64,000 bases of DNA from Fuerstiella sp. (GTDB lineage Bacteria; Planctomycetota; Planctomycetia; Planctomycetales; Planctomycetaceae): the NCBI GenBank assembly GCA_022447225.1, contig JAKVAZ010000012.1, positions 180,507 through 244,506 of the forward strand, read 5' to 3'. Under the pieces are notes generated by a model that saw only the letters and a program-made list of their open reading frames with translations, was not told the DNA's origin and searched no databases. Positions 57,562 through 64,000 of this stretch are shown piece after piece; the first letter of the stretch is position 1; each line of letters opens with the position of its first letter. The position numbers and the translations under genes were made by a program.

Positions 57562-58959
57562 ATGACATCAGAAGAATTTGACATCATTGAATCGGCACAA
57601 CTAAGACAATGGGACAACACTCATGTGTGGCACCCCTTCACTCCGATGACCGCTCATCGGAGTGAGGAATCACCGATTATCGTGGCGGGTGAGGGTTTCG
57701 AGCTGATTGATGTCAGCGGTCGCCGTTACCTGGACGGGATCTCATCACTGTGGTGCAATATTCACGGTCATTGTGTTCCCCAGATCAATCAGGCGGTCAA
57801 ACAGCAACTGGACCGTGTTGCTCACAGTACATTGCTGGGCCTGGCCTCTGAGCCCTCCATTCGGCTGGCACGACAACTGGCCCAGATCACCCCTGACGGT
57901 CTGAAGCATGTTTTCTATTCAGACAGTGGATCCACTGCCGTTGAAGTCGCGATTAAGCTGGCCTACCAGTATCAGCGGCAAAAGTCATCCGGATCTGAAC
58001 CGCGTGACCTGTTTATTTGTGTTGGTGAAGCTTATCACGGGGATACGATTGGCAGTGTGAGTGTTGGTGGAATTGACCTGTTTCATCACGTCTACGGACA
58101 ACTGCTGTTTCCGACCAAAACGGTGCCGGCGCCCGTGGCACTGCGTATTCCCTCCGGACACACTCGCGACTCATGGATTCAGTATTGCTTCGATGAAGTC
58201 GAACGTATCGTACGTGAGGAACATCAACACGCTGCCGGGTTTGTGATTGAACCACTCGTCCAGGGAGCGGCCGGAATTCTGGTGCATCCTCCCGGTTATC
58301 TGACACATGTACGTCGACTGTGTACTGAATACAGAATTCCACTGATTATCGATGAGGTTGCCACGGGGTTCGGTCGCACAGGCAAAATGTTCGCCTGCGA
58401 ACACGAAGACGTAAAACCGGACATTATGTGTCTGGCCAAGGGCATTACCGGCGGTTACCTGCCACTGGCCGCAACGCTGACTACCGACGAGATCTCTGAG
58501 GCATTTCTTGGCCAGCCACACGAAGGACGAACGTTCTTTCACGGACACACGTACACCGGAAATCCGCTGGGATGCGCGGCAGCAATCGCATCGCTGGAAT
58601 TATTTCAGCAGCACGATGTCATGGCCAACGTCGATGGAATCGAACAAGTGATCGCGCGGAAACTACATCATCTGGCAGATCATCCGCATGTCGCAGAAGT
58701 GAGGCAGCGGGGAATCATGGTGGGAATTGAACTGGTGGCAGATCGCAGTTCTCTGTTGCCGTTCGAATCAGAACACCGGCTTGGTCATCGGGTCACGCTG
58801 GCTGCGCGGGAACGCGGTGTGATTCTGCGTCCCCTTGGTGACGTGATCGTGCTCATGCCGGCGCCGGCCATGCCGCTCCCACTGGTCGAGCGGATCTGCG
58901 ATGTGGCACTGGAATCGATTGACGCTGCGATTGCGAGCCTTCCGGCGGTCGACGGATAG
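57562..58959 (+). CDS. bioA: Adenosylmethionine-8-amino-7-oxononanoate aminotransferase (BioA)
   Basis: The roughly 465-residue PLP enzyme (class III aminotransferase) has the BioA-typical opening [12 protein letters not shown], phosphate-binding [14 protein letters not shown], the cofactor aspartate in [13 protein letters not shown], and the Schiff-base lysine K293 in [14 protein letters not shown]. The HPFT segment is a good BioA marker. It converts KAPA to DAPA in biotin synthesis using S-adenosylmethionine. ATG 57562 is used, since the upstream frame overlaps the MoxR gene and lacks similarity. A terminator-like hairpin follows 30 bases later. No other bio genes adjoin. Confidence 0.92.
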   Translation: MTSEEFDIIESAQLRQWDNTHVWHPFTPMTAHRSEESPIIVAGEGFELIDVSGRRYLDGISSLWCNIHGHCVPQINQAVKQQLDRVAHSTLLGLASEPSIRLARQLAQITPDGLKHVFYSDSGSTAVEVAIKLAYQYQRQKSSGSEPRDLFICVGEAYHGDTIGSVSVGGIDLFHHVYGQLLFPTKTVPAPVALRIPSGHTRDSWIQYCFDEVERIVREEHQHAAGFVIEPLVQGAAGILVHPPGYLTHVRRLCTEYRIPLIIDEVATGFGRTGKMFACEHEDVKPDIMCLAKGITGGYLPLAATLTTDEISEAFLGQPHEGRTFFHGHTYTGNPLGCAAAIASLELFQQHDVMANVDGIEQVIARKLHHLADHPHVAEVRQRGIMVGIELVADRSSLLPFESEHRLGHRVTLAARERGVILRPLGDVIVLMPAPAMPLPLVERICDVALESIDAAIASLPAVDG

Positions 58960-58988
58960 ATGTCACATTCCCGTCCACTCATAAGAAA

Positions 58989-59028
58989 CGGCTCAGAACC
59001 GCTATGAGCACGATTCTGAGCCGCTGTT
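58989..59028. terminator. Bidirectional rho-independent terminator
   Basis: A perfect 10-bp stem, CGGCTCAGAA (58989-58998) with TTCTGAGCCG (59014-59023), encloses a 15-base loop. On the plus strand it is followed by CTGTTTT and would terminate bioA, 30 bases upstream. On the minus strand it is followed by TTTCTT, so it could also end the structured RNA described below. Confidence 0.8.
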
Positions 59029-59134
59029 TTCCCGACCGAAGACAAGCCGTTTCTGATCACCAGTGGTGATTCAGCATACGGTTATCGCGTATCGAGTCTG
59101 GATGGTGGCTGCCGGTGGGACAGCCCGCCGACCG

Positions 59135-59179
59135 TCACGTGGCGCTGCCACCTCGCATTGGACTACAGTAATCATTCAC
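59135..59179 (-). CDS. 14-codon ORF with near-ideal ribosome binding site
   Basis: A GTG start at 59179 is preceded, at 6 bases, by AAAGGAGGT (59186-59194), the best Shine-Dalgarno sequence of the window. The frame encodes MNDYCSPMRGGSAT and stops with TGA at 59135. It is too short to recognise. The peptide may be a leader peptide, a toxin-like small protein, or simply a by-product of an RNA that carries an anti-16S-like sequence. Confidence 0.45.
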   Translation of the reverse strand: MNDYCSPMRGGSAT

Positions 59180-59460
59180 CGAACCACCTCCTTTCTGATT
59201 TAGGACCCCGTTGAGTTGTGTTGTAGAAGCACAACTTCTTCGGGCGTATGGTTGTCGGATGCGTTCTTCCGACCCTCGAACACAACTATTGTTGCTGAAC
59301 CCGGTAGAGGGACAACCCCAAACCGGGGCTGGTTCAGCTGACTTCACAATCTGATGGAAAAATCCTTGCAGTGGGTGGTGGAATCTGTCCGCTTCTGCCG
59401 ACGTTACCGGGACATTAACACCGATCGGAGCGATTTGTCTGGAAGAGGCCCTCTCGGATC

Positions 59461-59489
59461 TTGCGAATAAAAGTCGTGCTCTGCATACT
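59461..59489 (+). promoter_or_regulatory. Possible promoter of tRNA-Val
   Basis: TTGCGA (59461-59466) and CATACT (59484-59489) are 17 bases apart, each matching the sigma-70 consensus at four of six positions. The -10 element would lie about 42 bases before the tRNA. The match is modest. Confidence 0.35.
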
Positions 59490-59531
59490 TATCCGGCAGA
59501 CGGGCAGCACTGACAGGCTGTACTGTGCATC

Positions 59532-59605
59532 GGGCGATTAGCTCAGTTGGCTAGAGCACCTCGTTTACACCGAGGGGGTCGCAGGTTCGAGTCCTGCATC
59601 GCCCA
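59532..59605 (+). tRNA. tRNA-Val (anticodon TAC)
   Basis: The cloverleaf is complete: acceptor arms GGGCGAT/ATCGCCC pair perfectly, the D arm is TAGCTCAGTTGGCTAGAGCA, the anticodon stem CCTCG/CGAGG holds the loop TTTACAC with anticodon TAC (reads GTA), and the T stem GCAGG/CCTGC surrounds TTCGAGT. The discriminator is A; CCA is not encoded. The 3' half is where a tyrosine integrase remnant abuts, so it probably served as an attachment site. Confidence 0.95.
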
Positions 59606-59921
59606 TTCCATACACCTCAGACCCTCTGAAACCAATGGTTTCGGGGGGTTCTTCATGCGCGACGGATTCGTCATCTGAAAGTGGTAGTGAAATGGCAGGA
59701 GATCGTGGCGCCACCCAAACCGCTGCAGCTGTTTCATCAGCCTCCGCCAGCACGTCGTACTCCATGGTGATGGTGATGGAAGCATGCCGCATGAGCTGCT
59801 GCAGAATGTGTGGTCGGACACGATCCGCCCAGCGGTAGGCAAAACTACGGCGAAGGTCGTGGGCTGTGGCCGTCGACTTCTGCGCCACCTTGATGCCGGC
59901 GCACAGCCTAGCCGCGTCACC
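59565..59921 (-). pseudogene. Tyrosine recombinase (integrase) C-terminal remnant
   Basis: A frame of about 118 codons, closed by a TAA inside the tRNA gene, holds the C-terminal part of a phage-type integrase: the box II HDLRRSFAYRW (His and Arg of the active site), MRHASITITMEYDV with the catalytic Tyr, and a low-complexity tail. The N-terminal SAM-like DNA-binding domain and the first Arg are missing; an in-frame TGA lies immediately upstream. A real enzyme has about 300-400 residues, so this is a degraded gene. It overlaps the 3' part of tRNA-Val, the classic position for an integrated element. The GDAGLEPATPSV end is just antisense tRNA. Confidence 0.8.
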
Positions 59922-60105
59922 TCACTATCCCAGATTCGGTTGTTTGAGTCAGCCGGGACACAATCAATTCCGACTGAAATGGGTCAGCTTCCCTGCCAGT
60001 GCGAGCCGCAAAATGAAAGTGCGCAGCGTTTCTCGCCCTCGCCTTCGCTCGGCGGATGGCCTGCGGCAGAAGTGTATTGCATGAAACGGTTGTCTGACCA
60101 GAAAT

Positions 60106-60411
60106 TCAAAAATCGACACCATGATTATTCGCTCCACACGACTGGCAAATACTGTCCAACGGCGTGTCGTTGCCCATCATCCAGCCGTTGGGTTTTCGTT
60201 CATTGCATTCTGTGCAGACCTGAAAGACGTGCCTGTCCCTGAGAATGCCCGCGACCACGGCAGCGACATTGTCGTCCGTTGTTTCAGCAGGAAATGACGC
60301 AACGATCTTCCAGGTTGAAACTGGCGTATGCGGTCCATCCCACTGAATTTCACAGACGGCGATCGTAGTCTCGCTGCCGGTGCGATCGACTCGAATGAAT
60401 TCTTCGATCAA
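60106..60411 (-). CDS. Hypothetical protein with C-terminal zinc ribbon
   Basis: The 101-residue protein is of unknown function. The first 65 residues form a beta-rich domain (FIRVDRTGSETTIAVCEIQW), and the last 35 contain CTECN and CQSCG, a probable four-cysteine zinc ribbon. It begins at TTG 60411, 40 bases downstream of the hsdR stop, and would be translated from the same transcript. It may be a restriction-modification accessory protein or simply cargo of the integrated element. Confidence 0.6.
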   Translation of the reverse strand: MIEEFIRVDRTGSETTIAVCEIQWDGPHTPVSTWKIVASFPAETTDDNVAAVVAGILRDRHVFQVCTECNERKPNGWMMGNDTPLDSICQSCGANNHGVDF

Positions 60412-60451
60412 TTCGTCGTCAGTCAGCGATAGACTCTTCGTTCAAAATCGA

Positions 60452-63400
60452 TTACATGGCGGCCCATTCGTCGCTGAGTGCTTCGGCCTGCTGCAGAACC
60501 AGCTTCACGGCGGCGGCCTGCATGTCCGGTGGATAGCCGAATTTTTTGAGGATACGGCGAACGACCACTCGAATTTTGGCTCGGGCTGATTCGCGGACGG
60601 TCCAGTCGATGCTGACGTTTTTGCGGACGGTCATCACCAGTTGGGTAGCGATCACCTTCAGTTTTTCATCGCCCAGCATTTCTGTGGCAGAGTCGTTTTG
60701 TGCCAGAGCGTCGTAGAAGCAGACTTCGTCTTCGGTGAGTCCCAGGTCTTCGCCACGATCGCTGGCTTCTTTGACCTTGTGAGCAATCCGGATCAGTTCC
60801 TCGATGATTTCCTGATTGCTGATCGCCCGGTTGTGATAGCTGTTCATCGCGGTCTGCAGCAGCTCAGAAAATGATTTGGCCTGCACCACGTTACGTTTGT
60901 TTCGGGTCTTGATTTCATCGCTGAGCAGCTTCTTCAGCAGCTCCACGGCCAGATTCTTATGGGGCAGCCGACGGACTTCTTCCAGGAATTCCTCCGAGAG
61001 CATCGATACATCCGGTCGATCGATGCCGGCTGCCTGATAGACGTCGATCACATCGTCCTCGGCAGTCACCACCGCCTTTGACACCAACTGCCGGATAGCA
61101 TGATCCAGTTCAGCTCCAGTTTTTCCTGACGTGGAATACTTGCGGAACATGGTCTGCACGATCTGGAAGAACGCGACGTCTTCGCGAATCTCCATCGCGT
61201 AGTCAGACGTGGGGCACAGGGCAAAGGCTTTGGACAGGTTGCCGACGTGAGCCATCCAGCGTGCTTTGCCGTCCTCCTGTCCCAGAAGGTGTTCCTGAGC
61301 CAGCTGAGGCAGTGTGGCCCGCTCTGCCGGTGTGCCGGTCGTCCACTTTGTGTAGTCCAAACCGTGCAGCATGTCGCAGCACAGCTCGTAATGCCTCTGC
61401 AGAGCGGCGACGGCTTCTGCAGCGTCGATTGTCGTTTTACCCTGGCCACCACTCTGCGTGTAGGTCCGTAGTGCCTGCTTCAGCGCGTCGCCGATGCCGA
61501 TGTAATCGACGATCAAGCCGCCGGGCTTCTGCTTGAATACGCGGTTCACCCTGGCGATCGCCTGCATCAGACCGTGGCCGTGCATCGGCTTGTCCACATA
61601 CATGGTGTGGGCACAGGGAGCATCAAAGCCGGTCAGCCACATATCACGTACAATGACCAGCTTGAATGGGCTTTTCGTGGACTTAAAGTGGTTGGCCAGG
61701 TCCTTGCGGCGTTGTTTGGTACGAATGTGCTGCTGCCATTCGGGACCATCGGTCGCGGACCCCGTCATCACAATCTTCACGACTCCCTGTTCATCGTCTT
61801 CGCTGTGCCAGTCCGGTCGCAAAGCAATGATTTCGTTGTACAGGTCCACACAGATGCGGCGAGACATGCAAACGATCATGCCTTTGCCGTCCATCGCCTC
61901 AGTGCGCTTCTCGAAGTGTTCGACCAGATCTTTCGCCACCACCTGCAGACGGTCGTCGTCTCCGACCATGGCTTCCAACGCTGCCCATTTGGTCTTCAGT
62001 TTCTCCTGAGTCTTGACCTCCTCAGCTTCGGTAACGTCGTCAAAGTCTTCGTCGATAGCTTCGATGGCGGCATCGTCAAAGCTGAGCTTTACCACACGGG
62101 CTTCATAATAGATGGGCACGGTGGCTTTATCGTGGACAGCACGTTGAATGTCGTAGACGCTGACGTAGTCGCCAAATACGGCCTGAGTGTTCTTGTCGTC
62201 CAGTTCGATGGGCGTGCCTGTAAACCCGATGAAGGACGCATTCGGCAGACCATCGCGGATATTGCGGGCAAACCCATAGCTGATTTTCGACGGGTCGTTC
62301 TTGTCTCGGCGGGCCTTGAACCCGTATTGGCTGCGGTGAGCTTCGTCGGCGATCACCACCACATTGCGTCGATCAGTCAGCAGGGGGAACTGTCCCGCTT
62401 CTTCGGCGAACTTATGAACCGTGGTGAAGATCACTCCGCCGGAATTCACCTGCAGCAGTTCGCGCAGGTTTTCGACAGAATCGGCCTGCACGGGTGTCTG
62501 GCGCAGGATCTCCGCACACCGCTGGTACTGGCCAAACAGCTGGTGGTCCAGATCGTTGCGATCAGTCAGCATGACCAGAGTTGGGTTATTCATCTGCTGG
62601 TGCGACACAACCAGCCCGGAATAGAACAGCATGGTGAAGCTTTTACCGCTGCCCTGAGTATGCCAAACCACCCCACAGCGACGGTTGCCATCTTCACCGG
62701 TTGCAGTCACGGTTGCGTCGATCGCTTTGCGCGCCGCATGGAACTGGTGATAACCGGCCAGAATCTTAAACACCTGATCGCTGTCCGGGTCGTCTTCAAA
62801 CAGAATGAAGTTGCGGACTATGGACAGCAATCGATCGGGCTGAAACACGCCACGTATCAGAATTTCCAGCTCCAGCTTGCCGGTGACAGGCTGCTCGTCC
62901 TCAATCGTGGGCCACGGTTTGAACCATTCCCAATTGGCAGTCAGTGAGCCAATACGAGCCTTCTGACCATCGCTGGCAATCAGCAGTTCGTTACAGTCGA
63001 ACAGCGACGGGATTTCCTGCTTATAAGTCCGCAGCTGTTTGAAGGCCCCGTCGATGGTGGCGTCTTCGTCTGCCAGGTTCTTCAGCTCGAAGACGGCCAG
63101 CGGCAGACCATTCACGAACACAACAATATCCGGGATGCGCAGATGGTTGCCTTCACGTACGCGAAACTGATTGACGGCCAGCAGATCGTTGTGGGACGGA
63201 TTGTCGTATTCCACCAGCTGCACTCGGTCACCGCCGACGGAACCGTCCGGCCGACGGAACTCCACTTCCACACCGTCCCGCAGCCAGCGGTGAAACTGTC
63301 GATTCCTGCCCTCCAGAGTAGGTCCGTCCATACGGGTGATCAGGCGGAAGGCTTCGTCGATTCCTTCTGATGGGATGTCCGGATTCAGCCGCGCCAGTGC

Positions 63401-63565
63401 GGCCTGCAAGCGACCCAGCAGTAGCACGTCCGAAAATGATTCGCGTTCTGGCGATGCCCCTTCCGGGGCGAGGTCCGGACCATGGGCAGTGGCGTAGCCG
63501 AGTTCGGCAAACCATTCCAGTGCGGCCAGTTCAATTGTGGATTCATCGACCTGTGCGTTGCTCAT
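60452..63565 (-). CDS. hsdR: Type I restriction endonuclease subunit R (HsdR)
   Basis: The 1037-residue protein has the HsdR order: an N-terminal PD-(D/E)xK nuclease (D146 in IPDIVVF, E160 and K162 in VFELKN), a superfamily 2 helicase with Walker A TQGSGKS (about 303-309), [14 protein letters not shown] (about 403), GFTGTP, a later [13 protein letters not shown] and [10 protein letters not shown], plus a long C-terminal helical domain. It translocates DNA and cuts it away from unmodified target sites when combined with HsdM and HsdS. Those subunits are not in the window; they may lie beyond the right edge. All catalytic motifs look intact. It overlaps a 49-codon ORF upstream. Confidence 0.95.
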   Translation of the reverse strand: MSNAQVDESTIELAALEWFAELGYATAHGPDLAPEGASPERESFSDVLLLGRLQAALARLNPDIPSEGIDEAFRLITRMDGPTLEGRNRQFHRWLRDGVEVEFRRPDGSVGGDRVQLVEYDNPSHNDLLAVNQFRVREGNHLRIPDIVVFVNGLPLAVFELKNLADEDATIDGAFKQLRTYKQEIPSLFDCNELLIASDGQKARIGSLTANWEWFKPWPTIEDEQPVTGKLELEILIRGVFQPDRLLSIVRNFILFEDDPDSDQVFKILAGYHQFHAARKAIDATVTATGEDGNRRCGVVWHTQGSGKSFTMLFYSGLVVSHQQMNNPTLVMLTDRNDLDHQLFGQYQRCAEILRQTPVQADSVENLRELLQVNSGGVIFTTVHKFAEEAGQFPLLTDRRNVVVIADEAHRSQYGFKARRDKNDPSKISYGFARNIRDGLPNASFIGFTGTPIELDDKNTQAVFGDYVSVYDIQRAVHDKATVPIYYEARVVKLSFDDAAIEAIDEDFDDVTEAEEVKTQEKLKTKWAALEAMVGDDDRLQVVAKDLVEHFEKRTEAMDGKGMIVCMSRRICVDLYNEIIALRPDWHSEDDEQGVVKIVMTGSATDGPEWQQHIRTKQRRKDLANHFKSTKSPFKLVIVRDMWLTGFDAPCAHTMYVDKPMHGHGLMQAIARVNRVFKQKPGGLIVDYIGIGDALKQALRTYTQSGGQGKTTIDAAEAVAALQRHYELCCDMLHGLDYTKWTTGTPAERATLPQLAQEHLLGQEDGKARWMAHVGNLSKAFALCPTSDYAMEIREDVAFFQIVQTMFRKYSTSGKTGAELDHAIRQLVSKAVVTAEDDVIDVYQAAGIDRPDVSMLSEEFLEEVRRLPHKNLAVELLKKLLSDEIKTRNKRNVVQAKSFSELLQTAMNSYHNRAISNQEIIEELIRIAHKVKEASDRGEDLGLTEDEVCFYDALAQNDSATEMLGDEKLKVIATQLVMTVRKNVSIDWTVRESARAKIRVVVRRILKKFGYPPDMQAAAVKLVLQQAEALSDEWAAM

Positions 63566-63714
63566 CAGGCGTCCGTCCCTACAGATACCGAAGTGAGTTG
63601 CTCTGCGATCCAGTCCAGTATGCTCAGGACATTGTTCATGTCAGCGTCAGATTGCCAGGTTTCACGGACGTCGACGCGTTGTAAGCGACCGAGTGACATA
63701 TTCTTTTCACTCAT
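63565..63714 (-). CDS. 49-codon ORF, coupled between DUF4357 gene and hsdR
   Basis: This short frame starts at ATG 63714, overlapping the end of the DUF4357 gene by 8 bases, and its TGA overlaps the hsdR start by one base. The translation begins [20 protein letters not shown] and continues as a mostly acidic helix. The stretch [13 protein letters not shown] resembles the opening of DUF4268-type nuclease-like proteins (LGKLQRVDLREIW), so this may be a stand-alone or truncated N-terminal piece of such a protein. Perfect overlaps on both sides argue that it is translated. Confidence 0.6.
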   Translation of the reverse strand: MSEKNMSLGRLQRVDVRETWQSDADMNNVLSILDWIAEQLTSVSVGTDA

Positions 63715-64000
63715 CGTTCACCACTGCTTCCTGAATTTCTTTAAGCGTACGCCCGGACTCATCTTTCCATTCAATCCGACCGTTCGCGCTGCGAGCCATC
63801 ATGACCGACGCGGCCTGTGACGGGCTGTTGAAAGAATAGTCCTGTGTGAGGTGATACCGGTCACCGTCCACGCTGAAGACCCCCGAATCAACAAGGCTTT
63901 GGCGAATTGTGCAAATGTAGCGTGGACAGTTCGTGGTCTCCTGTTCCCGCGCCATGCCACCAGCCAGCACAACAAATCCGTCAGCGGCTTCATATCCTGT
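63707..64000 (-). CDS. C-terminal part of a DUF4357 domain protein (runs off the window)
   Basis: The frame is open to the right edge and ends at TGA 63707. The visible 97 residues contain the DUF4357 core QDYSFNSPSQAASVMMARSA, followed by NGRIEWKDESGRTLKEIQ, preceded by EAADGFVVLAGGMAREQ, which is the usual tail of GIY-YIG/DUF4357 proteins. The N-terminal catalytic domain lies beyond the window. It is in the same run as hsdR, suggesting a restriction or nuclease-associated protein. Confidence 0.8.
   Translation of the reverse strand, partial: TGYEAADGFVVLAGGMAREQETTNCPRYICTIRQSLVDSGVFSVDGDRYHLTQDYSFNSPSQAASVMMARSANGRIEWKDESGRTLKEIQEAVVNDE

Larger units (their letters stand above)
58985..59350 (-). 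ncRNA. Candidate structured RNA on the minus strand
   Basis: Reading leftward, several strong local hairpins occur: GTCGGA/TCCGAC (59254-59259 with 59268-59273), AGTTGTG/CACAACT (59214-59220 with 59230-59236), and GGCTG/CAGCC (59107-59111 with 59121-59125). A second copy of CACAACT at 59281-59287 could pair with AGTTGTG instead, giving two exclusive structures just upstream of a Shine-Dalgarno sequence. The region ends at the bidirectional terminator. No long gene lies on either strand. The boundaries are estimates; the 5' end is unknown. It could be a regulatory leader or an sRNA with a peptide. Confidence 0.45.

Noticed and set aside
59181..59196. CACCTCCTTTCT resembles the 3' end of 16S rRNA
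   Set aside because: The match is only about 12 bases, and no other rRNA sequence adjoins. It is better explained as the complement of a Shine-Dalgarno sequence on the minus strand.
58985..59350. tmRNA, 6S or RNase P RNA as identity for the structured region
   Set aside because: The conserved ends or core sequences of those RNAs (tRNA-like ends of tmRNA, the RNase P core) are not present.
59543..59920. A 125-codon minus-strand frame overlapping tRNA-Val
   Set aside because: It is out of frame with the integrase remnant and its end is antisense tRNA (a common false gene at tRNA loci).
61574..62947. A 457-codon plus-strand frame opposite hsdR
   Set aside because: It is antisense to a gene with intact helicase and nuclease motifs. 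Its translation lacks domains and it is a shadow of hsdR codon usage.
1..64000. CRISPR arrays or intact insertion sequences
   Set aside because: No regularly spaced direct repeats, no cas genes and no transposase motifs were seen by eye; the only mobile-element sign is the integrase remnant at tRNA-Val.

Overview
The window looks like chromosomal DNA of a planctomycete (Planctomycetota). The lineage markers are a large secreted PVC-type cytochrome with beta-propeller, HEAT-like and C-terminal CxxCH parts, two DUF1080 proteins, a DUF116/polyprenyl synthase fusion beside a squalene-hopene-cyclase-like protein, a metallophosphoesterase/SMC-like pair carrying DUF4332 repeats, weak or absent Shine-Dalgarno sequences at many starts, and many short, scattered operons with no ribosomal or dcw superoperon. 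The species cannot be named from the sequence alone.

Layout. 0.6-9.6 kb: a small membrane protein, an M20 peptidase, an FtsQ-like POTRA protein, a CDP-alcohol phosphatidyltransferase, an FGGY kinase, a DUF1080 protein, a lipoprotein with a clear terminator, and a TIM-barrel protein. 10-15 kb (minus strand): a sensor-less sigma-54 activator, then a coupled terpenoid pair (DUF116-polyprenyl synthase and class II triterpene-type cyclase). 15-28 kb: two hypothetical proteins, a trypsin-like protease, an AlkA-type glycosylase, a LolD/MacB-type ABC exporter, a PLP decarboxylase, a YkgJ cysteine-cluster protein, and a histidine kinase coupled to a zinc-protease-like lipoprotein. 28-34.7 kb: the PVC cytochrome, threonine synthase, an isolated rplX and a second DUF1080 protein. 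35.2-39.6 kb: a YhaO/YhaN-like (SbcD/SbcC-like) pair whose catalytic motifs are heavily degraded. 39.6-42.7 kb: phosphotransferase, acyl-CoA dehydrogenase and histidine phosphatase, resembling the modules used for 4-hydroxy-acid breakdown. 43-59 kb: mainly housekeeping and metabolic genes (enolase-superfamily enzyme, tsaD, esterase, Nudix, PQQ-like propeller, thiolase, MFS, ABC-2 permease, murD, MoxR ATPase, bioA).

59-64 kb: a structured, apparently terminated intergenic region on the minus strand carries a 14-codon ORF with an almost ideal ribosome binding site. Next to it lies tRNA-Val(TAC), whose 3' end abuts the C-terminal remnant of a tyrosine integrase. Beyond that lie a zinc-ribbon protein, a type I restriction subunit (hsdR), an overlapping 49-codon ORF and the end of a DUF4357 protein. 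This is most simply read as the edge of an integrated defence island.

The best candidates for something undescribed are the degenerate nuclease/ATPase pair with DUF4332 repeats (35.2-39.6 kb), the structured RNA/mini-ORF locus (about 59.0-59.35 kb) and the terpenoid cassette (11.3-15.1 kb).
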